Under the pieces are notes generated by a model. The model made no database searches. It had not been told where the DNA came from and worked only from the letters and a program-made list of their open reading frames with translations. The position numbers were made by a program, and so were the translations under genes. DNA of 64,000 bases from Coprinopsis marcescibilis (lineage: Eukaryota > Basidiomycota > Agaricomycetes > Agaricales > Psathyrellaceae), in NCBI GenBank assembly GCA_004369085.1, contig ML210323.1, positions 1 to 64,000 on the forward strand. Direction: 5' to 3'. This document shows, piece after piece, positions 10,129 through 19,795 of the stretch (its first letter is position 1; every line of letters begins with the position of its first letter).

Positions 10129-12172
10129 TGACCTGATTTCCGGTTACCCACGCTCCACTTTGAGCATTAAAGATCTTGACAATCCCCGCTGTACACTCCT
10201 TTCAGCGAAGGTGTGAATTGAGAAGGCTGTCAACGGTTGGTAAGTAACGAGCCGAGAAAATTTTGCCTAGGCCCTAAATTGCCTACATAATTACTACTTG
10301 CGAACAAACACTTAGAGGGCACGATGCGACGTATTAAGCGCAGGGACCTTCTTTCCGTTGCTTGCGTGAGGCGCTCTGATCTATCATATCTCATTGCCAA
10401 ATTTGGTGCCTGTTGTGCGGTGCGCGCGTGTGACGAACGAGCTCGTACAAACTAGCAAAAGGCCACCCGAAGGCCAGCGTCCCGTGAGAATAACATGTTA
10501 TGCCTGCAACGGTATGTACTAGGTCATCGCTAAGTTGTGCAGGACTTCGAGTCTCGAGATCATCTGTCAGAGTCCCAGATAAGGGGTAAGTATCTCTGGA
10601 ATTCGACAAAATGACTGAGAACAACCGCTTATCGATCATTTTTTATCTCCTGTCAGAACGTGAGAGCATCAGAGAGCACCCCACTGGGCTTAATGGGCGG
10701 CTGCTGGGGGCGGTACATACCGGTACATATGTACATCGCTGCGACACCAATGGCCACCAAGGCACCAGGGCGGGGAGCGATGTGTCAATTATGGATACGG
10801 CTGGTGCATGGTGCGGAGAACACGGCGGTCCTGCAAATGATAATGATTCATAGTGTCCGAGCCGGGGCCCCAGAACGGGTACCCCGGGCATTAGGAGTTT
10901 ACCTTCCGAGTTGTCCAGGATCGCCGTTCAATTGGGATTCCGCCTCAGCTCACAGGATGAGGTATCTGCGATAAATGCCCATGGAACTTCTTTCACGATG
11001 GCTGACTTGAAGCTGAAGCACAGAAATCTCGATGGATATCTGTCAAAGGATGGTTATCAGTGAGCGCTTGTGGAGTTTCCTTGATATGATCGATTCACAT
11101 TTCAGTTGTTTGAGCGATGGGAGTTTGAGGGCAGCGGCAGGTCCGGCAACCTTCCTTGAAACAAAATGTAGTGGAACAACTTCGTAACGATAGCACACTA
11201 GTAGTAGTATACTGCCAATGAGCGCCAGTTTGTCGTTGACCGTGATACAAACTTTTATTGCTCACGCTTATCATGGTTCTTCGAGGGAGTGGAGTGATAA
11301 TAGATGAATATTAACTCGATATGGACAATATCGCATTGTACTTGTGTAACACGATACATTCACAGTCTTCTATGTCAATCTCTCAAACTCGGAGTCAACT
11401 GGGACGAGTATAAAGAACTACAGGACGCACAGATGATCAAGCTCTGACCTGGAGACCTTACACTGACAGTGGTTACACGCGCGCATGGCGGATGTGAAAT
11501 GTTTGAAATACATAATACATGGTTACTACCCACGGCCCAGGACAAGTAAGCTGCAAGGATGGTAGTAGAGATTTCAGATATACCCTCTACAAGGAACAAT
11601 ACATATATGGATGCAAGCAGATAAATTGGCGGCGGCGCTTTCCAAAGCTTCGCCAATGAACAATAGTTTGTTCTCTTCAAGTCTCCGAGAACTTCGACAG
11701 CAGTACCATACCTCAACCACACCCAATCCAAGGTCATCTCATCGAAAAAGGGGCTGACAGTACGGAGGTCTGACACGAGTGTTCACGTCGAAGTCGAAGG
11801 CAAGTTGTTCGCTGGCTCTATGAACTCTCATGATTGACCTGCACAACACCGTGACTGCTCTCAGAGGCCTCCTTGGCGGATGCTGATCAAGCACCCATCC
11901 CCGCTTCGCCCGGGTCCGAGTAGACCGCGCCTTGGCACTCCGAACAGGGCCGACCATCAGTCGCATCGACTTTCCTTGCTCGGGGCAACGCTTTGTCGAG
12001 ACGGACTGAAGCCGAATGTCGAGCGCAACCTGAATCTCGCTAACAGTGCTACGCCAAGGCTGTATGCGCATTGCCGGTCAAATGATAAAATTACAGAGGT
12101 GTGTAATCGAATTTGCGTCACTTCTCTCCAAGTACTGCATAGGGCCACACCTCGAAGCTTGTCAATGGGCCT
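10129..12172. other. Intergenic 2 kb, no supported gene
   Basis: This is the largest gap inside the array. ORFs of 80-130 codons occur on both strands but none contains the family helices or motifs, so I do not call a decayed member here. Confidence 0.4.
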
Positions 12173-12766
12173 TCAAGCCTCATAAGGTTTACCCAGCCAA
12201 ATCTGCCTAGTTACCGACGTCCTCTCCATCATTGCCATGATCGAGAGTACCACTAATACCAACATCTGCACACCCATAAGCGCAGCCTCAGCGCCTCCGA
12301 TCGCAACGCTCGTCTCAATCCCTTGAACCCTTTCACGGAATGTGTTACCATCGATATTGACGGGACCGAGGTTCGCCAGGGCCATGTCGCTGAGGATGTT
12401 TGCTTGAATACCGAGGCCTGCAATCCAGAGGACGGCGAGGAACCAAGTGGAGGCCATGGATGGAGCACGACAGATACGAAGGAGCCAGGTATGCCTATCT
12501 TTGCCTGGATCGGTTGGAGTTGGGAACCCGCGCCTCCTACGGGCGAAATCTTTGTGAGTGAGGGCGATGAGGCTGACGGAGAAGATCAGCGTGAGGAAGC
12601 CAGTGATCGGTGCAACGAGGAGGGAGAGGATTCCAAGATGGAGGAGAGAAAGAGCGATGATGCCTGCGGATAGGAAGAGGGAGGTATACAAGCACCCGAG
12701 CATCTTGCGCGCTCGCGAGCTGGGGTCTTCGCTCACGAAGACGATTTGTTTCTCTTCTGCGGGCAT
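12173..12766 (-). CDS. Four-TM array protein (member 6)
   Basis: This is a 197-residue product from the ATG at 12766 (MPAEEK). The frame is open further upstream, but that part covers the conserved promoter motif and has no family counterpart, so I prefer the internal ATG. Helices lie at about 23-43, 48-70 (ending THKDF), 101-125 and 157-180. The cytosolic loop has RRRRGF. TM3 opens RAPSM. The TM3-TM4 loop is short (about 30 residues, DMALANLGPVNIDG). TM4 is GGAEAALM...MMER, followed by a TSVTRQIWLG tail shared almost exactly with member 7. Members 6 and 7 are adjacent and look like the most recent duplication in the array. Confidence 0.78.
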   Translation of the reverse strand: MPAEEKQIVFVSEDPSSRARKMLGCLYTSLFLSAGIIALSLLHLGILSLLVAPITGFLTLIFSVSLIALTHKDFARRRRGFPTPTDPGKDRHTWLLRICRAPSMASTWFLAVLWIAGLGIQANILSDMALANLGPVNIDGNTFRERVQGIETSVAIGGAEAALMGVQMLVLVVLSIMAMMERTSVTRQIWLGKPYEA

Positions 12767-12828
12767 TGTGGACTGGGGCTTTGCGCTGAACTGGAGCGAC
12801 CTCTGAGAAAGGAGGGTTGTTGAAAAGG

Positions 12829-12840
12829 GCGCTCCAGGCG
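12829..12840 (-). promoter_or_regulatory. Shared upstream motif, copy 1
   Basis: The plus strand reads GCGCTCCAGGCG, 63 bp upstream of the member 6 ATG. An 11-bp core is identical upstream of members 7 and 10. It is a near-palindrome (GCGC flanks). It could be a transcription factor site or a conserved leader. Confidence 0.5.
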
Positions 12841-13501
12841 CAAATGTAAGAACGAAGAAGGTGGGTGATATCTGTGCCGAAAACGATGTCTTGTACTGAT
12901 CCTTTTGTGTACTATTAGTGTGGGGCTTCAACAGTCATGTTAGCACCCAATTCGGACGAGTCATAAAGCGGTGACGCAAGGACGTGCTATTCGCATCACA
13001 ATCGCATGGTCTGAGCTCATATCTACATCGTTCATTCTCGCCTTCAGCATGAAGGGAAGAAGTTCCGGTTCATACGCGCTCTCAGCCTTCCAGGTCAGCA
13101 TCCATGGAATACTCTGATAACATCTCAGTGAACAGAAGCGCGAAGGAAATACGTGTTCACAAAGACAGGGCGGTACACAGTGGTTACGCCTGTCACAAAC
13201 CCCAAGATCCAGGTTGCCCATCCATTAACCATATCTATCAAGCGACGTGATCTGGTTGAGAAAACGGAGTGGCTGGGCGCTAAGCTGTCGTGATGGTCTT
13301 GAGTGAACACACGGTGCTGCAGTGCTCGAATCATTGGGAGGTGATCAACATGATTTTCTTGGGACCTGCACTGCTATTCGCTGTTGTCCTCGACATTGTC
13401 TAATCTTCTGTTACTCAATACCAAATTTACACTACATCGGCTGACGGGCAATCAGCAAATCCGTTCGACTAGAAATTCCATGGTAAATGTTCATACCTTT
13501 C
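12841..13501. other. Intergenic, no supported gene
   Basis: This is the spacer between members 7 and 6. Short ORFs overlap on the minus strand but show no family motif. Confidence 0.4.
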
Positions 13502-14125
13502 TCAAGGCTTGTATGCCGTTCCCAGCCAGACCTGCCTGGTAATAGCTGTCCTTTCATTCATGCTCATGAGTGAGAGTGTCACCAAGACCAGTATCTGCAG
13601 ACCCATCAGGCCGACTTCTATCGAGGCCATCATCGTGCTGGTCGCCATCACCGGGATGGCGTTCCTTGCGATTCCTCCATTGAAGTCGACCGGCCCAGCA
13701 TTCGTCAGAGCCATGTCGCTGACGACGCTGGCTTCAATTCCGAAGCTCACAAACCATATGCTAATGAGGAACAGAGCTGTGGCTATCGAGGGACCTCGAA
13801 CGATGCGCAATAACCAAATATGTTTGTCGTAGCCAGGATCGAGGCCTGGCTTTGGCAATCCTTGCCTTCTGCGATTGAAGTCTTTGTGGGTGAAGACTAT
13901 GAAGGTGACGGAGAAAATCATCGTGAAGAAGGCGGCGATTGGGGCCATGAAGAGGGAGAGGAAGCCCATGTGAAGCATCGACAAGGCGAGGACGCCCGAC
14001 GAGAGGAGGAGTGATGTATAGAGGCAGCCAAGCATCTGGCGTGCTCGCGCGCTTGGGTTTTCGGTAATGTTTGTGGCCACGAGAGGCTGACTCTGCTTCT
14101 GGATCTGCTGTTTCTCTTTGTCCAT
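13502..14125 (-). CDS. Four-TM array protein (member 7)
   Basis: This is a 207-residue product from the ATG at 14125 (MDKEKQQ). The open frame upstream covers a TATA-like run and the shared motif, so the internal ATG is preferred. It has the same layout as member 6: a Gln-rich N-tail, SARARQMLGCLYTSLLLSSG at TM1, THKDF after TM2, a RRRQG loop, RGPSI opening TM3, a short DMALTNAGPVDFNG loop, and TM4 with IEVGLM...MNER in place of the usual xEA. The tail TAITRQVWLG matches member 6. Confidence 0.78.
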   Translation of the reverse strand: MDKEKQQIQKQSQPLVATNITENPSARARQMLGCLYTSLLLSSGVLALSMLHMGFLSLFMAPIAAFFTMIFSVTFIVFTHKDFNRRRQGLPKPGLDPGYDKHIWLLRIVRGPSIATALFLISIWFVSFGIEASVVSDMALTNAGPVDFNGGIARNAIPVMATSTMMASIEVGLMGLQILVLVTLSLMSMNERTAITRQVWLGTAYKP

Positions 14126-14206
14126 GGCTGCGCGTTGGGCTGTGGATGGGTATATATGCGAAGGAGTGACGTCGGTTTGGTACAACAAGATTCGAACGGC
14201 CAAAAT

Positions 14207-14217
14207 CGCTCCAGGCG
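14207..14217 (-). promoter_or_regulatory. Shared upstream motif, copy 2
   Basis: The plus strand reads CGCTCCAGGCG, 82 bp upstream of the member 7 ATG and identical to the core upstream of members 6 and 10. A TATATATG run lies between it and the ATG at about 14,151-14,158. Confidence 0.5.
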
Positions 14218-15594
14218 TCTGTTAGAGAAGAAGAAATATGGGTAATTAATCGTCTTCTGTATTTATGTTAAATAATAGTGACATTGACAGCCTACCTTAC
14301 TACCGGAGTCATAGTGATTGTATCAGGATTAAACATCATCTCAGCTTCCCCCGCAGTCGAGAATGATTGCAGGGCGCAATGTAATCACCTCTCCTATGTA
14401 ACAACGAGAAAGCCCTCAAGCACGGCACTGCCTTCCTGTAAAGAAGCATCTGAGGGATCAAAAGATACTGTTTGACTTTAAAAGACTCGTGGACATTCGT
14501 GGGGGTGGGATCCCGGAGCTATGCGCCGTGCAACGCCTAGTGTTTCGTAACGAGCATCCTTGTACTTCATCATTGAATATCGAGAAGTTGGCAGTGCATC
14601 TGGAAACACTTGACAATGTTATGTTTTGTCACATGTGAGCTAGTAACCCAGTCACAAGAGCACCGAGATACCCAGTACTGTTTATGGCTTGGCGAACTTC
14701 GTCGAGGACTAGCTAGTTCCCCATGAACAAATTCATGGATCTCGACGCATCTAAATCCAGCTGTTTATAGACACAAGTCACTGAATATTTCAGAAAGATA
14801 CGACTCCACCACTATGTACATTAAAAACCAATTGGTTATCGGGAATATGGCGTACTCACGGGCTGGGTGGACTCGGCGGCGTGTTTGAGTCTCGACAAAG
14901 CCTTGGATTATACGCATTCGCGTCAGTTATACCTGTTGGGAGCTCAATATCTCGTCAGGTCACTTTCAGCACTCATTTAACCATCTCGAGCTCTCTCCCC
15001 AACGAACGACCAGTCACGGCAAGCTCTTCAAGGATGGAGCGGTTCAACTTGAACAAATTTGTCCTGGAGGTTCTATCAGTACACCATTTGTTTGCACATC
15101 AGCACCTTAAGTCGTCTGGGATCCCTAATTCACTGGCCAACTAGATGATCTATGTCGCTGCCAATTCACCCAACGGAGAATACGCAACTAAGGGATCAGC
15201 CAGGAACGAACATAATGATGTCTCCGGACATGTAGGGAATACTTGACAGCCTACTTAACTGATTACTGCATATATAGATATTAGAGTCGCGTTTTCGAAT
15301 CGCATGCTTCATATGCCTGCTGGTTTTTGTTTGTCATGAATCTCGGTAGATGAAACAGCAGTAGAAGCAGCCTTCAACTTTCAAGCGCCGACCTCGGGCG
15401 AAGGTACGGCGCGCTTTCAATTGTGGTATGCACATATGTCGGTATCTAATTTACAGCGCCCAAGGATGTTAGTGTGCGTTTAGGTAAGCTAGAGAGTACG
15501 GGGGTGGCGTATCTTCCAATTCAACGGTACCGGTGACATGTGAAAGTAACACAGACTTTCGAGCACTAACATATTTGAAAACCATTTATGGTTC
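14218..15594. other. Intergenic 1.4 kb, no supported gene
   Basis: This is the region between a minus-strand and a plus-strand member, so it should contain two divergent promoters. I recognise no gene and no copy of the shared upstream motif on the member 8 side. Confidence 0.4.
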
Positions 15595-16341
15595 ATGTTT
15601 CAGGCCTGTATCGACACCTGTGCGTCTCCCTCCTTTGCCTTCAACCCACTCACGAGTCACATCCCTGCTCAGCGCCTTATGGCCTGTCTATGGACGAGCG
15701 CGCACCATGACGAGATATGGCGAGGAACAGGAAGCATAACGTCTGTCGCTTCGAGATTCAACACCCTCCTCTTTGTGAACATCTCGCTCAGCGGCGTCGC
15801 ACTCATCTTATCCGCTACATCGGGCGGCATCCTTTCTTTCCGCCTTTCCCTTGTATCCAACTCCCTTGTCCTCATATTCAGCGCTGGCCTTATCGTCCTT
15901 ACACACAAAGACATCGTCAGCATCAGTAGCTCCAACCACAGGCAATCAACTTATTACGATGGGCACGCCAGCAGCAACAGAACAAAAATGCGCGTTAGCA
16001 CAACTCCAAGCATTGTGCTGACTTTCTTTCTCGCTGGCTCAACCCTCACCGCATTATGCCTGCAAACAATCGGACTCGTCGCACTGGGAGAGCTTCGGGA
16101 TCGGAAGCCCGAGCTGTTGGTGAAGGTTGCCTCATGGGTTGCCTCAGTCAAGGATGTCCGCCATGTGCTGGGTAAAGCGGCTGAGATAGTATCAGGGCCT
16201 TTGTCTGGGCGGCCGCTGATTCAGGTTTTGGTGATTGGTGCATTCGAGGCTGGGTTCATGGCGTTGAACATATTGGTTTTGAGCTTGATGGGTTTTTTGG
16301 CTATACGGGATCGGAGGAATACAATGCAGAGGGGTATATGA
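15595..16341 (+). CDS. Divergent four-TM array protein on opposite strand (member 8)
   Basis: This is a 248-residue ORF from the ATG at 15595; an ATG at 15679 would give 220 residues. The N-terminus before about residue 50 has no counterpart in the paralogs. The rest follows the family: TM1-TM2 hairpin ending VLTHKDI, a Ser/Asn/Arg loop, TTPSIV opening TM3, and GAFEAGFM...AIRDRR at TM4 (ER replaced by RD). It is the only member transcribed on the plus strand and the most diverged of the complete set, which suggests an inversion of an old copy. Confidence 0.7.
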   Translation: MFQACIDTCASPSFAFNPLTSHIPAQRLMACLWTSAHHDEIWRGTGSITSVASRFNTLLFVNISLSGVALILSATSGGILSFRLSLVSNSLVLIFSAGLIVLTHKDIVSISSSNHRQSTYYDGHASSNRTKMRVSTTPSIVLTFFLAGSTLTALCLQTIGLVALGELRDRKPELLVKVASWVASVKDVRHVLGKAAEIVSGPLSGRPLIQVLVIGAFEAGFMALNILVLSLMGFLAIRDRRNTMQRGI

Positions 16342-16818
16342 TGTGTCACTTGTAAACTTGGACTCGTAAACGATCATGCATTATGGCCGGAATACCTCAT
16401 AGTTCCAGGCCGATATTGGTGTAGATAAGATTAGATCCAGTCTTCAACCGGCAAATGCCGACGCATGATGAGTAGTACTCCTAATTTACCAAGCTAAGTA
16501 CTTACTACGTCGGAAGTCAGTGTTTCGGCGTCTTCTTCTAACGTCCTACTAACGCTCTGCTAATTTTTGAGCTCTAGTCTGTATAATACTCGACCAGAAT
16601 GGCGAAGTCTCCTGGGCCTGGGCCGACAAAATTATAAGCAAATCATAAACAGATGCTTGTGCGCATACAAGGTACAGAGCATTGATATGGAACTTGTAAG
16701 CAAAGGTGTCATGACCTAAGTCTACGTGACAGAGAACGCGCATTCATGTACTAGTGGAAGCTACTCCAAGTCTATGTAAGTAGTAGTACTCATTGTCGTT
16801 TTGGTAATAAACAAGCCC
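16342..16818. other. Intergenic, convergent 3' ends
   Basis: This is the spacer between the converging 3' ends of members 8 and 9. No gene is seen. Confidence 0.4.
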
Positions 16819-17871
16819 TTAAGTGGTCTCGTATCTGGAGCCCTCCATGCCAGCGTATGCGTAACTCCCAGCCTTGGTAAACCGTAATGCAGCTCTTCTT
16901 TCTAAAATGGCCATAATCCCAATTGCCAGCAAAATAATAGTGTGAATGAAGGTGAAGCTGGCTTCAATACCCCCAATTACCAAAACGAGCTCGAGGTCGG
17001 GGAATTTGGTACGCAAACTTGAGCCTAACCCCCCGTTGAGTTTGAGGCCATTACCAGGACCGTCGGTGCTATTTGTGTTGCTGGTATTGCTGTGGCTGAT
17101 GTGGGTGATAGTGGTACCGTCATTGTCTGTACTATTGGTGGTATGGAGCGTTGTGTGGGTTGTGCTGCTGCTTTCACCCCCGAACCTATGATGAGTTCCG
17201 CCAGAGCTGTGTTGATGATGGGTGCTCCCGAAAGAGTGGTGTCCAAGGGCGTGACCCTCGTGGTGGCTTGTTCCAAAAGTCGTCGTCCCACTCCTCCCTA
17301 CGAGCCAAGCTGCTTCCCTTGCATAGATGTCGACTGACCGAAGCTTGAGGTCATCAAATACCGGAGACTTTGCGCCGAAGGTGTTTATGTTGCTTGAAAT
17401 ATGCCCAACAGCGACTAAGGAAAAGGCCTGTGCTGCGAGGGCCGATATCCAGAGCGCAATGAGCAAGAACATACAGACAATGCTGGGGATTTTGCTGATC
17501 TTGAGGACCATATCCGAACGCCCCACTGGTCCCGGTCTAACCAAGCCTGCCTTCTCTGACTGATCGCTCCCACCGCCGGTCTCTCTGTAAGCGCTACCAG
17601 TTTTGAAGGCCAACAGAGGGCTTCCGTTTCCGGTCAAGATGCTCTTGATGTCCTTGTGCGTGAGGACAACGAGAGTGGTACTGAGAATGAATGTGAGCCC
17701 CCCAGCTATGGGAGCAAGGAAGAGAGAAAGGACCCCAGCATGTACAATTGATACACCGAGAACGGATATGCTGAGGAGTATGCTGAGATAAAGGAGGCTG
17801 CGGATCCTTTGGGCGTGTGGGGGTACCTGCCCATTTGGACCGTACGTATAACCTGCGTCGGAGTTTCCCAT
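16819..17871 (-). CDS. Four-TM array protein with His/Ser/Thr-rich loop (member 9)
   Basis: This is a single-exon ORF of 350 residues from the ATG at 17871, the longest member. Helices lie at about 25-45, 48-70 (ending LTHKDI), 127-155 and 294-322. The cytosolic loop (75-125) is also longer than usual. KIPSI opens TM3; GGIEASF...AILERR marks TM4. The extra length is mainly a TM3-TM4 loop of about 140 residues. Its part 203-260 holds roughly fifteen histidines among Ser, Thr, Gly and Asn, with several N-x-S/T sequons at about 246-268. By topology this loop faces outside, where glycosylation and metal binding are possible. Neither is demonstrated. Confidence 0.75.
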   Translation of the reverse strand: MGNSDAGYTYGPNGQVPPHAQRIRSLLYLSILLSISVLGVSIVHAGVLSLFLAPIAGGLTFILSTTLVVLTHKDIKSILTGNGSPLLAFKTGSAYRETGGGSDQSEKAGLVRPGPVGRSDMVLKISKIPSIVCMFLLIALWISALAAQAFSLVAVGHISSNINTFGAKSPVFDDLKLRSVDIYAREAAWLVGRSGTTTFGTSHHEGHALGHHSFGSTHHQHSSGGTHHRFGGESSSTTHTTLHTTNSTDNDGTTITHISHSNTSNTNSTDGPGNGLKLNGGLGSSLRTKFPDLELVLVIGGIEASFTFIHTIILLAIGIMAILERRAALRFTKAGSYAYAGMEGSRYETT

Positions 17872-18613
17872 GAACGCAGATGCAGGAGTGGGATGGCTGG
17901 GAGAGGCTCAAAGCTGAGGTTGAAAGGTGGGTGAATGGTTGTGCGCCCAATTGCGCCTATTTGTATTAGAATCTGCAGTGATGTAATTGCGTAGTGAGGT
18001 AGCAGTACCTCGGATTGTTGCGTTAGTAGGTACTGTGACCGGAACCGCCATTGGATATCCGGAAGGGTGCTGTAATGTAGCTGCGACGCACCAGCGCTCC
18101 GAGGCGGGCGCTGTGGATGTTCGGGAAGGATGTCAGCGCATGGTCCAGCGTTCCCCTCTTCCGAATTCCAGCGCCAGTGGCAACGGCAGGATGGTTTCCT
18201 TTCTATATTACGGAGGCCCTATTGCCGTATCTCCTGTCGTAAACACGGTTGAAAGCAGAACGATTCCCCGAAAGAGCCCAGTCGGTGTTAACTGAATCAG
18301 TATTTGCCTTCGAAACTTGAAAGTGACCAAAATATGACACTCTCGCCTGCAGCTAAGGCACTTCGAGTTTCAGGCCTGAGTCTAATCACGTTGATATGCT
18401 TGCGAGGCTGCGAGGGCAAGACGTTCAGACACGTTGAGGTTCTTAAGTTTAAGGCTACTTGTCGGCTGGCTGCTGGCATGATTTGCAAGTTGAAAGCCCG
18501 TCAGAGATTTCCGACACTTAATGGACAGAACGTCTCGATGAACTTGACTTTATACAAAGCTCCTATCAGCGTATATACTATAAGGTACTGAGTAACGCGA
18601 GTCTAGTACGGGC
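17872..18613. other. Intergenic, no supported gene
   Basis: Contains a variant of the shared array motif at about 18,093 (CGCTCCGAGGCG, one inserted G), 220 bp upstream of member 9. I see no gene. Confidence 0.4.
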
Positions 18614-19195
18614 CTACTCCGACATATTACGCTGCATAATACCCAACACCACAATCGCAATCATCAAACTTCCCAGTATTCCGATGAAAAAGGTCTCCGC
18701 CGCGATGATGCCAATGCTCCTATCGAGTATGGATGAACTGGCTTGGTCGAGGTCGACGCGCTTCAGCAGTCCCAGCCTGGAGAGGGTGTAGACATTCAGT
18801 CCAAAGGCAGAAATCCAGAGGACCACAAGGAAGCAGGCAGAGATAATCGACGGAAGTCGACTAATGTATGCGATCTCGTGTGGCCTCTGCTCTGATTTGG
18901 CAACGGAGTCTTCGAAGGACTCGTAGTCGGGGGGTTGCACTTGACTATAGCCTTTGGTGCTCGTGTTCCCGACATTAGAGCGTATGTTCTTGAGGTCCTT
19001 GTGGGTGAGGATGACGAAGGTGGTGCAAAAGACCAGGGTAAACGCGCTTGCTATGGGAGAGAGGAACAGGGATGATGTCCCGAGGTGGAGGAGCGAGAGT
19101 ACAAAGGTGATAAAAGAACAGGGGAGTGGGAGGTAGAGAAGCGTGAGGAGCTTTTTTACAGCACGCAGCGTGGCGCCGGGGGACTTGATGCGCAT
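18614..19195 (-). CDS. Four-TM array protein with PPxY loop (member 10)
   Basis: This is a single-exon ORF of 193 residues from the ATG at 19195, the shortest complete member. The tail is only 15 residues. Helices lie at about 17-37, 43-64 (ending LTHKDL), 113-138 and 162-186. The TM2-TM3 loop, predicted cytosolic, contains PPDY at 88-91 (a PPxY motif) followed by acidic residues. SRLPSI opens TM3; TM4 reads AAETFF...IMQRN, so the usual ER is replaced. The outer loop is about 20 residues. Confidence 0.73.
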   Translation of the reverse strand: MRIKSPGATLRAVKKLLTLLYLPLPCSFITFVLSLLHLGTSSLFLSPIASAFTLVFCTTFVILTHKDLKNIRSNVGNTSTKGYSQVQPPDYESFEDSVAKSEQRPHEIAYISRLPSIISACFLVVLWISAFGLNVYTLSRLGLLKRVDLDQASSSILDRSIGIIAAETFFIGILGSLMIAIVVLGIMQRNMSE

Positions 19196-19248
19196 AGCTA
19201 ACAGGATATACGGTTTGTGAAGAGGAATTTTGGTCGAAGAATGTACTG

Positions 19249-19260
19249 GCGCTCCAGGCG
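19249..19260 (-). promoter_or_regulatory. Shared upstream motif, copy 3
   Basis: The plus strand reads GCGCTCCAGGCG, 54 bp upstream of the member 10 ATG and identical over 12 bp to the copy upstream of member 6. Members 6 and 10 are not the closest paralogs, so the match is unlikely to be simple duplication carry-over. Confidence 0.5.
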
Positions 19261-19795
19261 CTCTGAGAGGAGATATGGAACGGATGCTAGCGAGCCTGGG
19301 TTAATCTAATAGAAGTTAACAGGCTATTTATCCTGACATATCCTACGTCGGCGCTGCTCTGTCATTGCCGGTATCTACTCCGATTGTGTTCAAGCTTCCG
19401 GAGAGTGATTTACCGGTTGGAATTATGTGCAAAGTATGGCTGTGATGACTGCCGGCGCGATGATTTATGAACTTATAGATTGCTATTTTTACTGCGGATC
19501 ACAGGTATGCTTTGCAACACCCGAAATCGATCATTGTTGGCTCAAAGCCCTTCTAATTAGAAGTCAGGGAATGTCCATGGCTATGAGCCCATGACCACAT
19601 GGTCATCAAAGAGAAGGCCCCCATTGCGTTTGTAAGCGCTCAGCTAGCCACAGCATTTTGAAACTGTTCAAACTTCAATCAAAGGGCTTATGATTGAAAA
19701 ATCCAATACATTACATCACTACCAAGCTTCAGTGCCGATGCTACATGGTATGCTGTACTATGTCTGAAGTCAATTAGCGGGGAAAAAAGAGACCG
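19261..19795. other. Intergenic, no supported gene
   Basis: This is the spacer between members 11 and 10. Nothing is recognised. Confidence 0.4.

Noticed and set aside
11375..12071. Minus-strand ORFs of 110-133 codons in the 2-kb gap of the array
   Set aside because: Tested as a decayed array member, but no TM1-TM2, THKD or TM4 signature appears.
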